Source of the DNA: Rheum nobile
Taxonomy: Eukaryota; Streptophyta; Magnoliopsida; Caryophyllales; Polygonaceae
Direction: 5' to 3'
DNA: 64,000 nt
Assembly (NCBI GenBank): GCA_027886185.1
Contig: WOAB01000232.1
Coordinates: 1,736,001 to 1,800,000 of the forward strand
Numbering within the stretch: the stretch's first letter is position 1; each line of letters begins with the position of its first letter. The position numbers and the translations under genes were made by a program. Positions 11,115-22,489 of this stretch are shown here, one piece after another. The notes below the pieces were generated by a model. It worked only from the letters and a program-made list of their open reading frames with translations, ran no database searches and was not told the DNA's origin.

Positions 11115-11362
11115 AATCAGGCCGTGTTACTTGCCCTTATGAGATTTTAGGGGGAGGAGGGCACTAGAGGCAGCGAATCAATATTGTAAAACAACTTAAA
11201 GGGACTTTGGGCGCCACACTATCAAATTCTTGTATCTTTTGTATTGCCATTTGGAGTTTGATTAATAGAAATTACATAAATTACATCAAGTTGCTTGCTA
11301 ATTAATTAATTAGTTAGCTATATTGGATTAATTAAGTAGGAAGGGCAAAGTGGTGGTCAAGC

Positions 11363-11732
11363 ATCAAACAAGGTTCTATTGATAGTTACGAAAACAACCA
11401 ATGTTCGTTAATATAACAGAGTAATGACCTGACTATGTACAAATGTGACCTGGTAAAGTGAATATTGATCAGACATTTAAAACTTTATTTTCTAAATTTT
11501 GTTACATAACAGAGAATTATGTACTTTATCAGGCCACATTTGTTCGAAGTCATGCCACATTTATACAAAGTCAGGTCAATGCTCTGTTATATCACAGAAT
11601 TTCAAATGTTAGTCGGTTTCAAATTTCAGAGCAATATTCACTCTATCAAGTCACATTTGTACGTAGTTAGGTCATTTGTTATATTAATGAACATTGGTTG
11701 GTTTCGTAACTATCAATAGAACCTTGTTTGAT
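11363..11732. mobile_element. Fold-back element built from the 96-bp repeat
   Basis: ATCAAACAAGGTTCTATTGA at the left pairs with its reverse complement ending at 11732. Pairing continues through the unit GTTAATATAACAGAGTAATG and its partner. The interior is made of inverted 96-bp-type units. Total about 370 bp with arms of at least 110 bp. Confidence 0.75.
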
Positions 11733-12159
11733 AGTGGTTAGTCCCATTTAACAAGTACTAGCTCATTTAAAAATCATTTATGTACCAACATTACACCTAT
11801 GAGTAGAATGACAACAATGATACTAACATATATAGTGAATAGGAAAGTCCAAATCGGAATTCATCTCTAGATAACTGAGGGTAAAAGATCAATAATTTTT
11901 CTGCAATATATCCTTCTTGATTGTAGCAAAAGATTACAATCAATGTAATAAAATCTACATGGAACCCATTAAGGATGCCTAAATCCAAAACCAACATTAA
12001 TGATAAACATTTTGTTCAGGATGTGCATAAAAATATCTTTTCATCATGAATAAATTACAAGAATTGAAGAGGTAGCAACTTTCTTGCGGTTATCGGCGTA
12101 TCTATACCACTCGGCCATGGTCTTAAGGAGTTTATTCACCTGAGAATTTGTATGCGCTT
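11733..12159. other. AT-rich spacer, no gene seen
   Basis: Nothing recognisable between the fold-back element and the next repeat-derived block. Confidence 0.45.
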
Positions 12160-12445
12160 GGCTTGAATATAACACAAAGTAATGACCTAACTATGTACAA
12201 ATATGGTCTGATAAAGTGAATATTGCTCTGAACTTTAAAATTGGCTAACATTTGAAATTTTCTGATATAAATGTGGCCTGCCTTCGTATAAATTCGTACA
12301 AATGTGGGCAGATAAAATACATAATTCTCTATTATGTAACAAAATTTTCTGATATAAATGTGGCCTGACTTCGTATAAATATGGCCGGACTTTTTACAAA
12401 TGTAGTCTGTTAAAGTACATAATTCTTTGTTATGTAACAAAATTC
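12160..12445. repeat. Scattered 96-bp-family units next to the coiled-coil gene 3' end
   Basis: It contains further reverse-orientation pieces of the family (ATGACCTAACTATGTACAAAT and AAATGTGGCCTG, several times). It ends about 10 bp before the stop codon of the gene on the minus strand, so the repeats may form its 3' UTR. Confidence 0.65.
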
Positions 12446-12454
12446 ATCAAGGGG

Positions 12455-12612
12455 TCACGTCTGCTCGGCTTTAGATGCACCCTTTAGATTCTGCAGTCGC
12501 TTTCTCAGGTATGCCTGCTTGAGTTTTTCTCGGCGAGCAACAGCTTGTTCTTGCCTTCGTAGCTTGAGTTCAGAGGCTTTTTCTTGCTTCACTTGCTTCC
12601 TTGTGCACTTCC
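12455..12612 (-). CDS. CCDC174-like protein, last exon (C-terminus)
   Basis: Minus-strand reading ends ...KLKQAYLRKRLQNLKGASK and AEQT, stop at 12455-12457: a basic coiled-coil tail rich in Lys, Gln and Arg. The acceptor TTTTAG lies at 12613-12618. The first codons after the acceptor (EVHKEASEARK) are in the frame coming from exon 2, but the tail (ASELKLRRQEQ) is in another frame; the shift falls at a run of five A. This is either a real indel or a homopolymer assembly error. Plant relatives, as I recall them, read EVH.EAS.AR..ASELKLRRQEQ without a break. Confidence 0.8.
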
Positions 12613-12809
12613 CTAAAAGTGATCAACACTATCACATATAGGTCACTACTATTAAGAAGTTGAATATCTATCCTTCACAAAAGAAAACAGGAAATTCGGG
12701 CTGAAAAAGAATTGCCAGTTGATTCAGTTAAAGTGGAATTATACTCCATTTAGAACTAGAATACACGATATACATATAAAATGAAATTTAGTTGAAGGAC
12801 TCGCCTCAC

Positions 12810-13086
12810 AAAACGCTTATGATCATTGTGGTTAGCGTACGACCAAGGCTGAAAGGTTTCTCACTGAATGGAGGAAAAGCATCATCTTCCTCTTTTTTTT
12901 TGTGGTGGTTCGGTGGTGGAACTATGGTGGGCTTGCTCCTTGCGGAGAAAATCGACACAATATTTCTCCTCATCTTCATCATCTGATATCTCACCTCTCA
13001 CAAGCTTCTCATACAACTCAACCTTCTTCTCTAATGCTGCATAGCTAGCCGACCCATCTTTCTCAGCCTTGAAGGCAAGTGTGTCC
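12810..13086 (-). CDS. CCDC174-like protein, middle exon
   Basis: It begins with G completing the Lys codon split by intron 1 (acceptor GCAG at 13087-13090) and reads DTLAFKAEKDGSASYAALEK then KVELYEKLVRGEISDDEDEE and KYCVDFLRK, the most conserved stretch of the CCDC174/DUF4078 family. A run of nine A (12893-12901 on the plus strand) then breaks the frame: downstream in another frame comes EEDDAFPPFSEKPFSLGRT, the expected continuation. The donor GTGAGG at 12809 gives a phase that joins exon 3 at SVL/EVHKEAS. The family is nuclear in animals and linked to RNA processing; the plant role is little known to me. Confidence 0.82.
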
Positions 13087-13827
13087 CTGCATTTAATCAT
13101 TTAACCATGAATATGCAGCAAACATGTATGTTTTTGCATAAATATGACACATTTTTTACTCTTCCACAGTGGAAGTTCTACAACATACATAACAATAATT
13201 TAAAAAATTCATTTACTCCATTTCCTCCGTATTTATTTTCTCCATGTTACCATTCCTAAAATAACAAAAACACCAAACCAAGCAATGTGCACATACATAA
13301 TGTATAATTTTGCAACATCAGTCCTTGGAAACTTACACCTCTACATTAGTACATTTTTATGTATTTATTAGGTCATAAATGAAAGGTGAAAACCTAAATT
13401 GGTCTACATGAGATAAAACTGATGTTAGCCAATCTGAAAGTGTTTCAAAAATCTATCCCTCAAAAGTCACCAAAACCATTAACATATACTTTCAATTTGA
13501 TCTTCATAATTCCTCTTTGGAAGGAATGGTAGGACCACCAATGGTCCAACTAAAACCAAGGTTCATGGTTAGTAAAACCATACAATGCTCAAAGAACCAA
13601 GTGCTGAAAAGAAAAATGCTCACTTTTGAGAAAAGAAGCAAACATTATAACCATGTAATCCACTAGACAAGCTAGAAATTTATGTTCAGAACCACATCTA
13701 AATGACTATGTAATGTTATCTGAACCACATCTAAACTCAAATTCTAATCAATTGAAATGACGCATCCCCTTTTTCCTCAAAACCCTAGGTTTGCTTCCAC
13801 AATTGCAAACAACGCATACTACATGAA

Positions 13828-14515
13828 TGTTGGGATTTTAGATGCGTAAAGCGGAATTTCAGGAAACGATTTCCTAACATCTAACCAAGGATCTCATGCA
13901 TAAACCAAGTAGATCATAGATAGGAAGAATCAAATACCTCTTGATGCGTGTTTCAATCTGTTGGAATGGAGAGAATAGAGCCTCACGTGTGACTCCTCTA
14001 TTTGGTCCACCCGAGCTTGAATCTGGATCACCTAGGACTCGGTTGCTAGAGCGAGGATCGAAGGCGAACGAAGGGAGAGAGAGGGAGAAGGAGGCAGCCG
14101 TACTTCTTAAGTGAATTAGGGTTATGGGCTTTTCCTAAAAGCCCTCCTTTTGTAATATCAGGTGTAGATATCTTATTTCCTAAATAAGTATATCTTTTAT
14201 TATTAATAATAACTCTTTATTATTAACAAACCTTATCTCCCAAGTTATATCATATATAACTTTATATCATATACCTTATATAATATGTCCCCCATTAAAC
14301 TGATACAGTCCAAACTCTAAGGGTGTGACCGCGTAGGACCCGGTAATAATAGCAATAGACTTTATGACATACTTTATAACATATAGTCTATAAATCATAG
14401 TTGGCTTCTAGCAAAGCACTATGACTACCTAAAATCACCAGATTAAATATCTCCATAAATGGTCTCACTTCATAATCAGTAATTGCACCTTTGATTAAAG
14501 GACACAATTCCTTCA
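13828..14515 (-). repeat. 3' LTR of the intronic copia element
   Basis: 688 bp, TGTTGGG...CCTTCA on the plus strand (TGAAGG...CCCAACA in element sense). Direct copy of 20495-21182. Confidence 0.93.
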
Positions 14516-15396
14516 ATCTCCCACTTGTCCTTTAAACAAGTGTGCAATGTTAAAATTCATTTGTCACTTAGTGTCTTATCTGACTATATGATGAAACTCA
14601 TCTTTACCGTCAAATATGTTTCTTGAACTCTTGAGATCAAACTGTCAGTACGGATGATTACTAATAATCCATCCGAGCATGGCCATGTGTTTTCACAGTT
14701 CTCACTCTTCAAGTGGCCGAGACACCAATCCTTTCCAAATGTATCATGGTATACACGGAATAGGAGGACATATTCAATCTTGTAAGACTACAGCTCCCAC
14801 TCAACTTTTGGCAATCCCAATCACTGCCTTTATAACTGCCTGTTACGGTCAGCGTTTGACAGCGTCAAAGACATACCAGCAGTCAAATGATAACTATATC
14901 ATACTCATGTCTAAGGAACTCACTAATCATGAATAATCCTAGAACTCCGCAGTAAAGTCCCGAGAAGTCCTAAGATCGGTCTGTCCGATGTGTATCAGTA
15001 TACACATCTATGTAATCGATTAGACATCTCCATGTCCCTATAACACATGAAACCCGGTGTTATCAATCAATCTCACATATGGTCTTTTGATTAAGTCATT
15101 TGTATCCAAGTTAACAACTTAGACCATGGACTTCTAACAATTTTATAATTTCAGTTCACTTAATGGGGTTTCATTCACCAAAACAGTTTTGATGAGCCCA
15201 TTTGATAACTATTAAATTGTTTGGATACTTTATCTAATCCCAAGCAACGATTAAATAATAATATGAAACTCATATATAAGTCAAGCATAAATGTTTGTAA
15301 TAATAAACAAGGTTTATCATAAAACAAACAATGTCTCAAAAGAACTCTCTAGTGAGTTTGAGTCCTTTGGCCCTAGTATGACTATCATACTTGGGC

Positions 15397-16679
15397 CTAG
15401 ACATGGTCTTGGTCAAATGGATCTGCAATGTTGTCGTTTGTGTGCACTTTGCACATCCTCACATCTCCACTATCAACATAGTGTTTGATCATATGGTACT
15501 TCCGTAGAACATGTCTGGATTTGGAACTCTTCCAACCGATGGCTCCTTCATTCAGAATGAAGACATATCCAGACTGAGATTCAAAATCATTTATGTCTGT
15601 CTGAAAACTTGCATCAATATAGCCATTGACGACCAGCTCGTTATCACCTCCAAATATCAAGAGATCATCCCTAGTCCTTCGTAAGTACTCCAGGATGTTC
15701 TTGGCTGCACACTAATGTGCATCACCCGGGTTTGATTGGTATCTTCTACACATACTCAAAGCATATGCAACATCTGGGTGAGTACAAGTCATTGCATACA
15801 TGATGGATCCTATGGCTGAGGCATAGGGAATCCTGCTCATCCTTTCAGCCTCACCAGGTGTCTCAGAACACTGGCTCTTGCTGAGATATAAGTCATGTTG
15901 CATAGGCAGGAACCCTTTCTTAGAGTCCAGCATATTGAATCTCTCAAGGACCTTATCTACATAAGTTCCCTGACTCAGACCAATAAGTCTCTTAGATCTA
16001 TCTCTATAGATCCTAATGCCTAATACGTACTCAGCCTCTCCCAAGTCATTCATTGAGAAGTACTTCTTACGCCACTTCTTAACTGTCTCCAGCATAGGAA
16101 TGTCATTCCCAATGAGTAGTATGTCATCCACATACAGAACTAGGAAGGCCACTTTGCTCCCACTAAACTTCTTGTAGACACAGGGCTCTTCTTCGCATCT
16201 GATGAAATCAAACTTTTTGACCACTTTATCAAAACAAAGATTCCAACTCCTGGATGCTTGTTTAAGTCCATAGATGGACTTCTTAAGCTTGCATATTCTC
16301 CTAAGATTTGCCAAATCTCATAATCATAATAAGCGGCAATCGCTAGGAGTATCCTAATGGACCTGATCATAACGACCGATGCGAACGTTTCATCATAGTC
16401 AGTACCATGAACCTGTCTAAATTCTTTTGCAACTAGTCTTGCCTTATAGACAGAAACGTTTCCATCCTTGTCAGTCTTGATCTCAAAGACCCATTTGCAT
16501 CCAATAGGTTTTACCCCATCATGCAAATCTATCAAGTCCCATACTTGATTCTCAAACATGGATTCCATTTCGGATTTCATGGCTACCAGCCATTTCTCGG
16601 AGTCGGGGTCCGCCATCATTTGCTTATAGGTCACAGACTCACCGTTCTCTAATAGTAGAACATCAATGCTAGCAGTCAA
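15397..16679 (-). pseudogene. Copia reverse transcriptase and RNase H, broken
   Basis: Pieces in at least three frames. 16679-16310 has the RT entry (EKWLVAMKSEMESM, CKWVFEIKTDKDG, YKARLVAKEF). 16308-15712 has KSIYGLKQASRSWN and the catalytic LYVDDILLIGND, then the RT end (CTHPDVAYALS). 15660-15397 has the RNase H start (GYIDASFQTD, SGYVF) but the DSTTEAEY-type core is missing. The RT active-site Asp pair is intact. Frame breaks lie near 16310 and 15700. Confidence 0.88.
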
Positions 16680-16703
16680 GACGTAATCCTCATAACGTCT
16701 AGG

Positions 16704-17003
16704 CTACTGCCTTAGCTTGTCTGATCTCCAAAGTGGTCCAACAATAGGAGAGACTTCAGCTGTTGGGTTGACCACATTTGTATGCGGGACCTCAGGTGCT
16801 TCATCAACTTGAAGAATTGCATCTTGAATCTGGGCGGTTTTCCTTTGAGAAGGTACGCCTCCAAAGTCAAGTTCCTCAGTGACATCATCGTGTTGTTGGG
16901 TTTGTTGCTCAGCTTGAATCTCATCAAGCTGAACATTTCTCCCACTTGGCTTCTTGGAAAATAAATCATTTTCCAAAAAGACACTATCCTGAGCAACAAA
17001 CAA
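16704..17003 (-). pseudogene. Copia pol linker between integrase and RT
   Basis: The acidic, proline-rich stretch (FGGVPSQRKTAQIQDAI, EVSPIVGPLWRSDK) is typical of the tether between integrase and RT. It is separated from the integrase frame by a stop near 17028 and from RT by a stop near 16700. Confidence 0.65.
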
Positions 17004-17027
17004 TTTATTCTCAACGGAATTGTAGAA

Positions 17028-18515
17028 TTAATATCCCCTTGTTTCCTTGGGATAACCTATAAAGAAGCATTTGTCTGATTTGGGTACTAGCTTATCAGGT
17101 AGTAAACGCTTTACATAAGCCTTGCATCCCCAGACCTTCAGAAATGACAAGCTAGGAACCTTTCCATACCATATCTCATGTGGTGTCTTGTCAACTGATC
17201 GTGACAGAGTCCTGTTTAGTGTGAACGCAGCAGTGGTGAGGGCATATCCCCAAAAGGATGTAGGAAGATCAGCAAAACTCATCATTGAGCGGACCATGTC
17301 TAACAATGTCTTGTTCCTCCTTTCAGATACGCCATTCAATTGTGGCGTGCCTGGTGGAGTCAGTTGTGTCAAAATGCCACAACTCCTCAAGTGATGGTCG
17401 AATTCTTGGCTCAGATATTCGCCCCCTCGATCTGATCGGAGTGCCTTTATCTTCTTGCCAGTTTGTGTCTCAACTTCATTCTGGAATTCTTTGAACTTTT
17501 CAAAGGACTCAGATTTATGCTTCATTAAGTAGATATACCCATATCTACTAAAATCATAAGTAAATGTAATAAAGTATCGATAGCCTCTCCTAGCTTCTGT
17601 GCTCATAGGTCCACATACATCGGTATGTATGAGAGCTAAGAGCTCAGTAGTCCTCTCACTCATACCAGTGAAAGGTGACCTTGTCATCTTGCCCATCAGA
17701 CATGACTCACATGTTTCAAATGATTCTAAATCAAATGACTTTAAGCTACCAACTGTTTGGAGTTCCTTCATGCGTTTGATGCTAATGTGACCCAAGCGAC
17801 AGTGCCATAGATTGGCTTCACTTATATTCGACTTTTGCCTCTTTGTATCAACGTTATAAATTTCAGATTTGAGGTCCAACATGTATAATCCACTACTACT
17901 CACATGGGCTCGAGCATAGAAAGTGTCATTCTTATAAATGGAAAAACAATCCTTAATGACAAATTCATAACCCTCAAGGTTCAAAACTGAAATTGAAATC
18001 AAATTCTTAGTAATAGATGGAACAAAATAACAATTATAAAGTTCTAAAACTAAGCCAGAAGGTAGAGGTAGACTATAATCTCCAATGGCAAGTGCAGCAA
18101 CTCTTGCTCCATTTCCAACACGGAGATCTATCTCACCCTTCTGCAACCGTCTCCTATTTCTTAGTCCTTGCACATTCGAAATAATGTGAGAACCACATCC
18201 TGAATCTAATATCCAAGAATGAGACTTGGTTGATAGGATTTCAGTAACGTAAATACCTGAAGTGGAGACTGTTCCCCTCTTCTTTTCTTCCAGGTTTTTG
18301 TGACTTGCCTTCTCCTCATCAGATGAGGTGGCAGTCAACTCTGGGATGGGGGTTTCAAGGACATCCTCCTGTCCCTCAGACATGAGACTGATTCTCATAT
18401 GTCTTTCCCGATCAAGGAAATTTGTGTCGTTCAAACGGTTTTTCTCAACTATTGAGCGGAGAGTGAATTTGAGGTGTTCAGAAGACATAGTAACTACAAA
18501 ACGGAATAAAAACAT
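17028..18515 (-). pseudogene. Copia Gag remnant, protease and integrase
   Basis: Gag is reduced to its first ~40 residues (LRSIVEKNRLNDTNF, RHMRISLMSEGQEDVLE); the rest, including the CCHC knuckle, is deleted and fused in frame to the protease (WILDSGCGSHI). There follow GAG-pre-integrase (LWHCRLGHISIKRM, CESCLMGK) and a full integrase core with HTDVCGP, RSDRGGEY and PQLNGVSERRN, so the D,D,E triad is present. It ends near FIGYPKETRGY. 495 residues in one frame. Confidence 0.9.
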
Positions 18516-20494
18516 GCAGATAAATTATGCTTGACATGCAAGAACTTAAAATTTAGACAAACTATAAACAATAAGTTATTGTACATTCTACTCAATTAAA
18601 TTGTCCCTTGTGAGTAAAATGATTCCAATATCCTATCTTAGATGAAACTCGAGCGTACTAGGGCACTTCCCCAAGTCTCATGTAATCAAGGTAAGTAAAC
18701 TCCTTTACTAATTATAACACCTTATAACTCTTGGTTGATGGTCACATCTTATGTAAGACTCATCCTTATGCCTCAAGATCCAAAACTAAGTCTTTTGGTC
18801 TCTTGTTGAGTGTAACCATACCAAGGCAGCATGCCCCTATTAGACATACCCGCACTATCCCAAGGTCAAGGAAGGACACCTCGCTAGGGCGAAAACTATC
18901 CAACAAATCCCAAGGGCCTCATGGTTATGATATGGAAAGGCATGATCTCAATATTCTGTTAAGGGACTTAAGCATGTAATGGTTGTTTATTTACTAGTGA
19001 ACAAAATAGCATAAACAAACAAGCAAGCATGCAAAGTGGGAAATAAAGCATTCAAGTAATGCAGTAATTAAATGTGATCCTAGTATGGCCCCTAAAAACC
19101 AAAATTAAAGATCTAATCTGCATGGCTCTTGTTACTCTTGGATCTCCATCCTTAGTATCCTCCATGGATCTTCATCCTTTGGTCTTCTTAGGATCTTCTT
19201 CTTCTTGTCTTACATATATTGAAATAAACTCTCTTGCAGAAGTTTTAAATTACAAAAATACATAACGATACGCAGATCGTGTACAAGAAAAACATAGCGG
19301 TACGCAGACCGTATTTATCTATCCTAATGTGGGCCATACTAGTCACCTCATGCAAGCAATAATATCATAATATTATAACACATACATGCAATAATAATAT
19401 CAAATATTATCAATAATATTAATCTAATTAATAGTAATAACCAATTTAACTAATTTAAATAAAACCATATTAAAAGAAATAAATCATCTCATGATATAAA
19501 TAATTTAATATCAAATTCTTAATTCAAATTAAAAATAATATATAGCATTAATCATAATTAATCATTAAAATACATTATTGGATAATATATGCATAAACAA
19601 GATAAGATATCAAATATCCTTATCTAATTCTAGTGAGAATCTATCCTAACAACTTTTAGGAATTTATATATTTTAGATAATATCAAATATTATCCAATTA
19701 AATAAATAAGATCTTATCTTATAGTTTAGGAAATTATCCTAAAACTCCAAATCTACCCAACCAGATCGAGTCACATCCGAGTCAAACCCGGATCGACCCA
19801 TGCCCACCGAACCACGCAGCCCCTGTGGGCCGACCCGGCGGACCAACGCTAACGAACGATTCTACTATTGCTATTCATATAATAGCAATAATTCTGATCC
19901 AACCGAACAATTGCTATTCATATAATATCATATAATAGCAATTGTTATCTTATAGTTCTGATCCAACACCAACCGAACAATTTTTATAAAGCGGAAAGTG
20001 ATATCGTGAGCCGAACAATTCGACACCAATTTAAAACCGAACAATTTGATATCGTGCCACCGCAGGACCGAACAATCAATTCTGGAAAATTCTTTAAAAC
20101 ATCTCATGATAATAAGCTATCGAACATGTCAAACAATTTGAACAATTCGATGAAAACCAGAATTTAACAAAAATCAAATTTTTGAATAGTGATTCATCTT
20201 ATATATGAAAATCAAAATCTTCATTTAATAATTTATACATGCCAAAAAATCATATCTCTTGCATAATTAAATCATATGAATCAAGTATAGGTAGATCAAT
20301 TTTACATGCATATATGTTCATAAAGTTTTTCAACTTTACTAATCCAATCAATTAAAATCAGAATTTTAATCATGCAAATTAACCTATATATCAATTTACC
20401 ACTTAATTTGAATCAAGACAATTATGAACGTGCATCAAAATTTATAACTTTAAATTTGATCTAATCAATTTATGCAAGAGGCAAATGATACCAC
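18516..20494 (-). mobile_element. Long untranslated leader of the intronic copia element
   Basis: About 2 kb between the 5' LTR and the first coding block, with no gag continuation. 19850-20080 repeats the word CCGAACAAT about seven times and has inverted ATTGCTATTCATATAATA-type words. The primer site GTGGTATCATTTGCC lies at its right end. Confidence 0.7.
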
Positions 20495-21182
20495 TGTTGG
20501 GATTTTAGATGCGTAAAGCGGAATTTCAGGAAACGATTTCCTAACATCTAACCAAGGATCTCATGCATAAACCAAGTAGATCATAGATAGGAAGAATCAA
20601 ATACCTCTTGATGCGTGTTTCAATCTATTGGAATGGAGAGAATAGAGCCTCACGTGTGACTCCTCTATTTGGTCCACCCGAGCTTGAATCTGGATCACCT
20701 AGGACTCGGTTGCTAGAGCGAGGATCGAAGGCGAACGAAGGGAGAGAGAGGGAGAAGGAGGCAGCCGTACTTCTTAAGTGAATTAGGGTTATGGGCTTTT
20801 CCTAAAAGCTCTCCTTTTGTAATATCAGGTGTAGATATTTTTTTTCCTAAATAAGTATATCTTTTATTATTAATAATAACTCTTTATTATTAACAAACCT
20901 TATCTCCCAAGTTATATCATATATAACTTTATATCATATACCTTATATAATATGTCCCCCATTAAACTGATCCAGTCCAAACTCTAAGGGTGTGACCGCG
21001 TAGGACCCGGTAATAATAGCAATAGACTTTATGACATACTTTATAACATATAGTCTATAAATCATAGTTGGCTTCTAGCAAAGCACTATGACTACCTAAA
21101 ATCACCAGATTAAATATCTCCATAAATGGTCCCACTTCATAATCAGTAATTGCACCTTTGATTAAAGGACACAATTCCTTCA
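20495..21182 (-). repeat. 5' LTR of the intronic copia element
   Basis: 688 bp, TGTTGGG...CCTTCA on the plus strand, adjoining the primer site on its left. The right flank TGAAT matches the TGAAT at the left flank of the element. Confidence 0.93.
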
Positions 21183-21271
21183 TGAATCGATAAGCATGAA
21201 TTATGACACGAACTTGACTAAGTACAACAAGACATTAACGAAATTTGGAATTTTGAAAGGGGAAAGATTAC

Positions 21272-21555
21272 TTGTGTGAACAGGATTCGACGCCAGAGTT
21301 CTTGCGCGAGAAATGGTCGTCTGCGGCGACGATCTTTTTGGCATGTCGAAACTCGAAGTCGGGGCCGGCGACATCCCTAGACTTCTTGGATTCCTCCTGA
21401 GAACGGTAGAGCTGGGCCTTGAGCTCCATGATCGAAGAAGCTCCGACGCCTTCTATGGCCTTGACCTTTTTCGGCATAATCGTTGATTCCGTCAGCCATC
21501 CCAGAGATTCCACTGATGATCTCTTCTTCTTCTTCTCCTCCTCCTTCTCCCCCAT
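21272..21555 (-). CDS. CCDC174-like protein, first exon (N-terminus)
   Basis: ATG at 21555 (minus) gives MGEKEEEKKKKRSSVESLGW, then LTESTIMPKKVKAIEGVGAS, SIMELKAQLYRSQEESKKSR and later NSGVESCSHK. Block order and the words MPKK, IEGVGASSI and ELKAQLY match the start of plant coiled-coil domain-containing protein 174 homologues. The exon ends CAC-AA before donor GTAATC, and the split Lys codon is completed by exon 2, giving HKDTLAF as expected. Over the three exons the protein is about 240 residues, near the usual plant length. No other start fits better. The strand, phases and three-exon order agree, so the gene model is firm; only the two A-run frame breaks cast doubt on function. Confidence 0.85.
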
Positions 21556-22489
21556 CTCTGACTTGAAAACTCTCCTCTAGACTTCTCCTTCTTCCTCTTG
21601 TAAGCCTAAAATTCACAAGAAACAGGAAAATTGTGGATTTGAGTGGTAGGCCTCTCCAACAGAGCCATGGCTGGAGAAGTGGTAGGCCTCTTCAGCAGCA
21701 GCCTTAGCCAGGGGAGATGGGATTCAAGTTAATTCAAGTCGCCGGCGGTGAACAGTTTCGACTGCAGAGAAGAGAAAGACAGGGGAGATGGGATTGAGAG
21801 AGCTAGGTGAGAACGGACCTCACCAATGTAGAAATTCTGCTCCGGATTTATTTTCAATGAGAGATTGAGGTTTAAGCCAAGGGGATGGGATTAAGAGAGG
21901 TAGGTGAGAACCAACAAGAAAAAGTTAATTTGGGATATGGGCAGCTAGGGTTTTGAATTTGTGTGCTAAGCATTAAACTGTTATCAATTTTTAAGTGTAA
22001 TTAATGATTGTTAAAAATATAATTTTCATAAAAGAAAAGAAAAGATAAATGAAAATATGATTTTATCTTTTTTGTTTTTAAAAGATTTGTAGCTTTATGG
22101 TAGTTTTACAATACTTTTTAAAATATGGTATTTTTGCAAAAAATTATGCAAAAATTGGTATTTTTTACAATTCCATCTTACTTTTATGACTAACTAATTT
22201 CTCTTTTACATTGCCTTCAATGTATGAATGTGCATAGCTAGCTATTTGAACAATATAATATAAGTATTGTTGATACTGCTATGACATTTGTTTTAGAAAG
22301 GGTTTCATCTAAATCACTAGAGGTATTCGATTTTGATGGAATATATTTTTCTTGTTGTTTATTTATATCTTTGTGGGCTTGTTTTTCCGATGCTTTGGAT
22401 TGGATATAAGTGGATGGAGTAGTATACTCGATTTTGAGAGGAAGTTTCATATGAGAGGGATTAAATTTTGGGTCAATTATCGAAAATCA
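21556..22489 (-). promoter_or_regulatory. 5' flank and probable promoter of the CCDC174-like gene
   Basis: CT-rich leader just upstream of the ATG (21560-21610 on the plus strand), then AT-rich DNA. 22090-22170 carries a TTTTTAAAATATGGTATTTTTGC-type stretch resembling one near 3440-3480, so part may be a dispersed repeat. No TATA site can be fixed with confidence. Confidence 0.45.

Larger units (their letters stand above)
13828..21182 (-). mobile_element. Ty1/copia LTR retrotransposon in intron 1
   Basis: 7355 bp with two 688-bp LTRs (13828-14515 and 20495-21182) differing at about 6 sites (about 99% identity), so the insertion is recent. In minus orientation the 5' LTR is at the right, followed by primer site GTGGTATCA (about 20486-20494). 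The purine tract GGACAAGTGGGAGAT lies at 14516-14530, against the 3' LTR. Flanks share ATTCA (minus strand) with one base of uncertainty at the LTR edge. Gag is mostly deleted and pol is broken by frameshifts, so it was mobilised by a relative. Confidence 0.93.
13087..21271 (-). other. Intron 1 of the CCDC174-like gene, enlarged by a copia insertion
   Basis: Donor GTAATC just inside 21271, acceptor GCAG at 13087. Without the element (13828-21182) the intron would be about 830 bp. The element is in the same orientation as the gene, so its LTR signals could cause premature polyadenylation or start transcripts. Confidence 0.8.

Noticed and set aside
9713..11720. Possible protein family with repeated PHLY.VRSMLCYIT peptides
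   Set aside because: The repetition follows from the 96-bp DNA period (a multiple of 3). Frames occur on both strands with no start context or conserved length.
13100..13827. Extra exon of the CCDC174-like gene in the left part of intron 1
   Set aside because: No frame continues the family between exon 1 and exon 2, and the two already join in phase.
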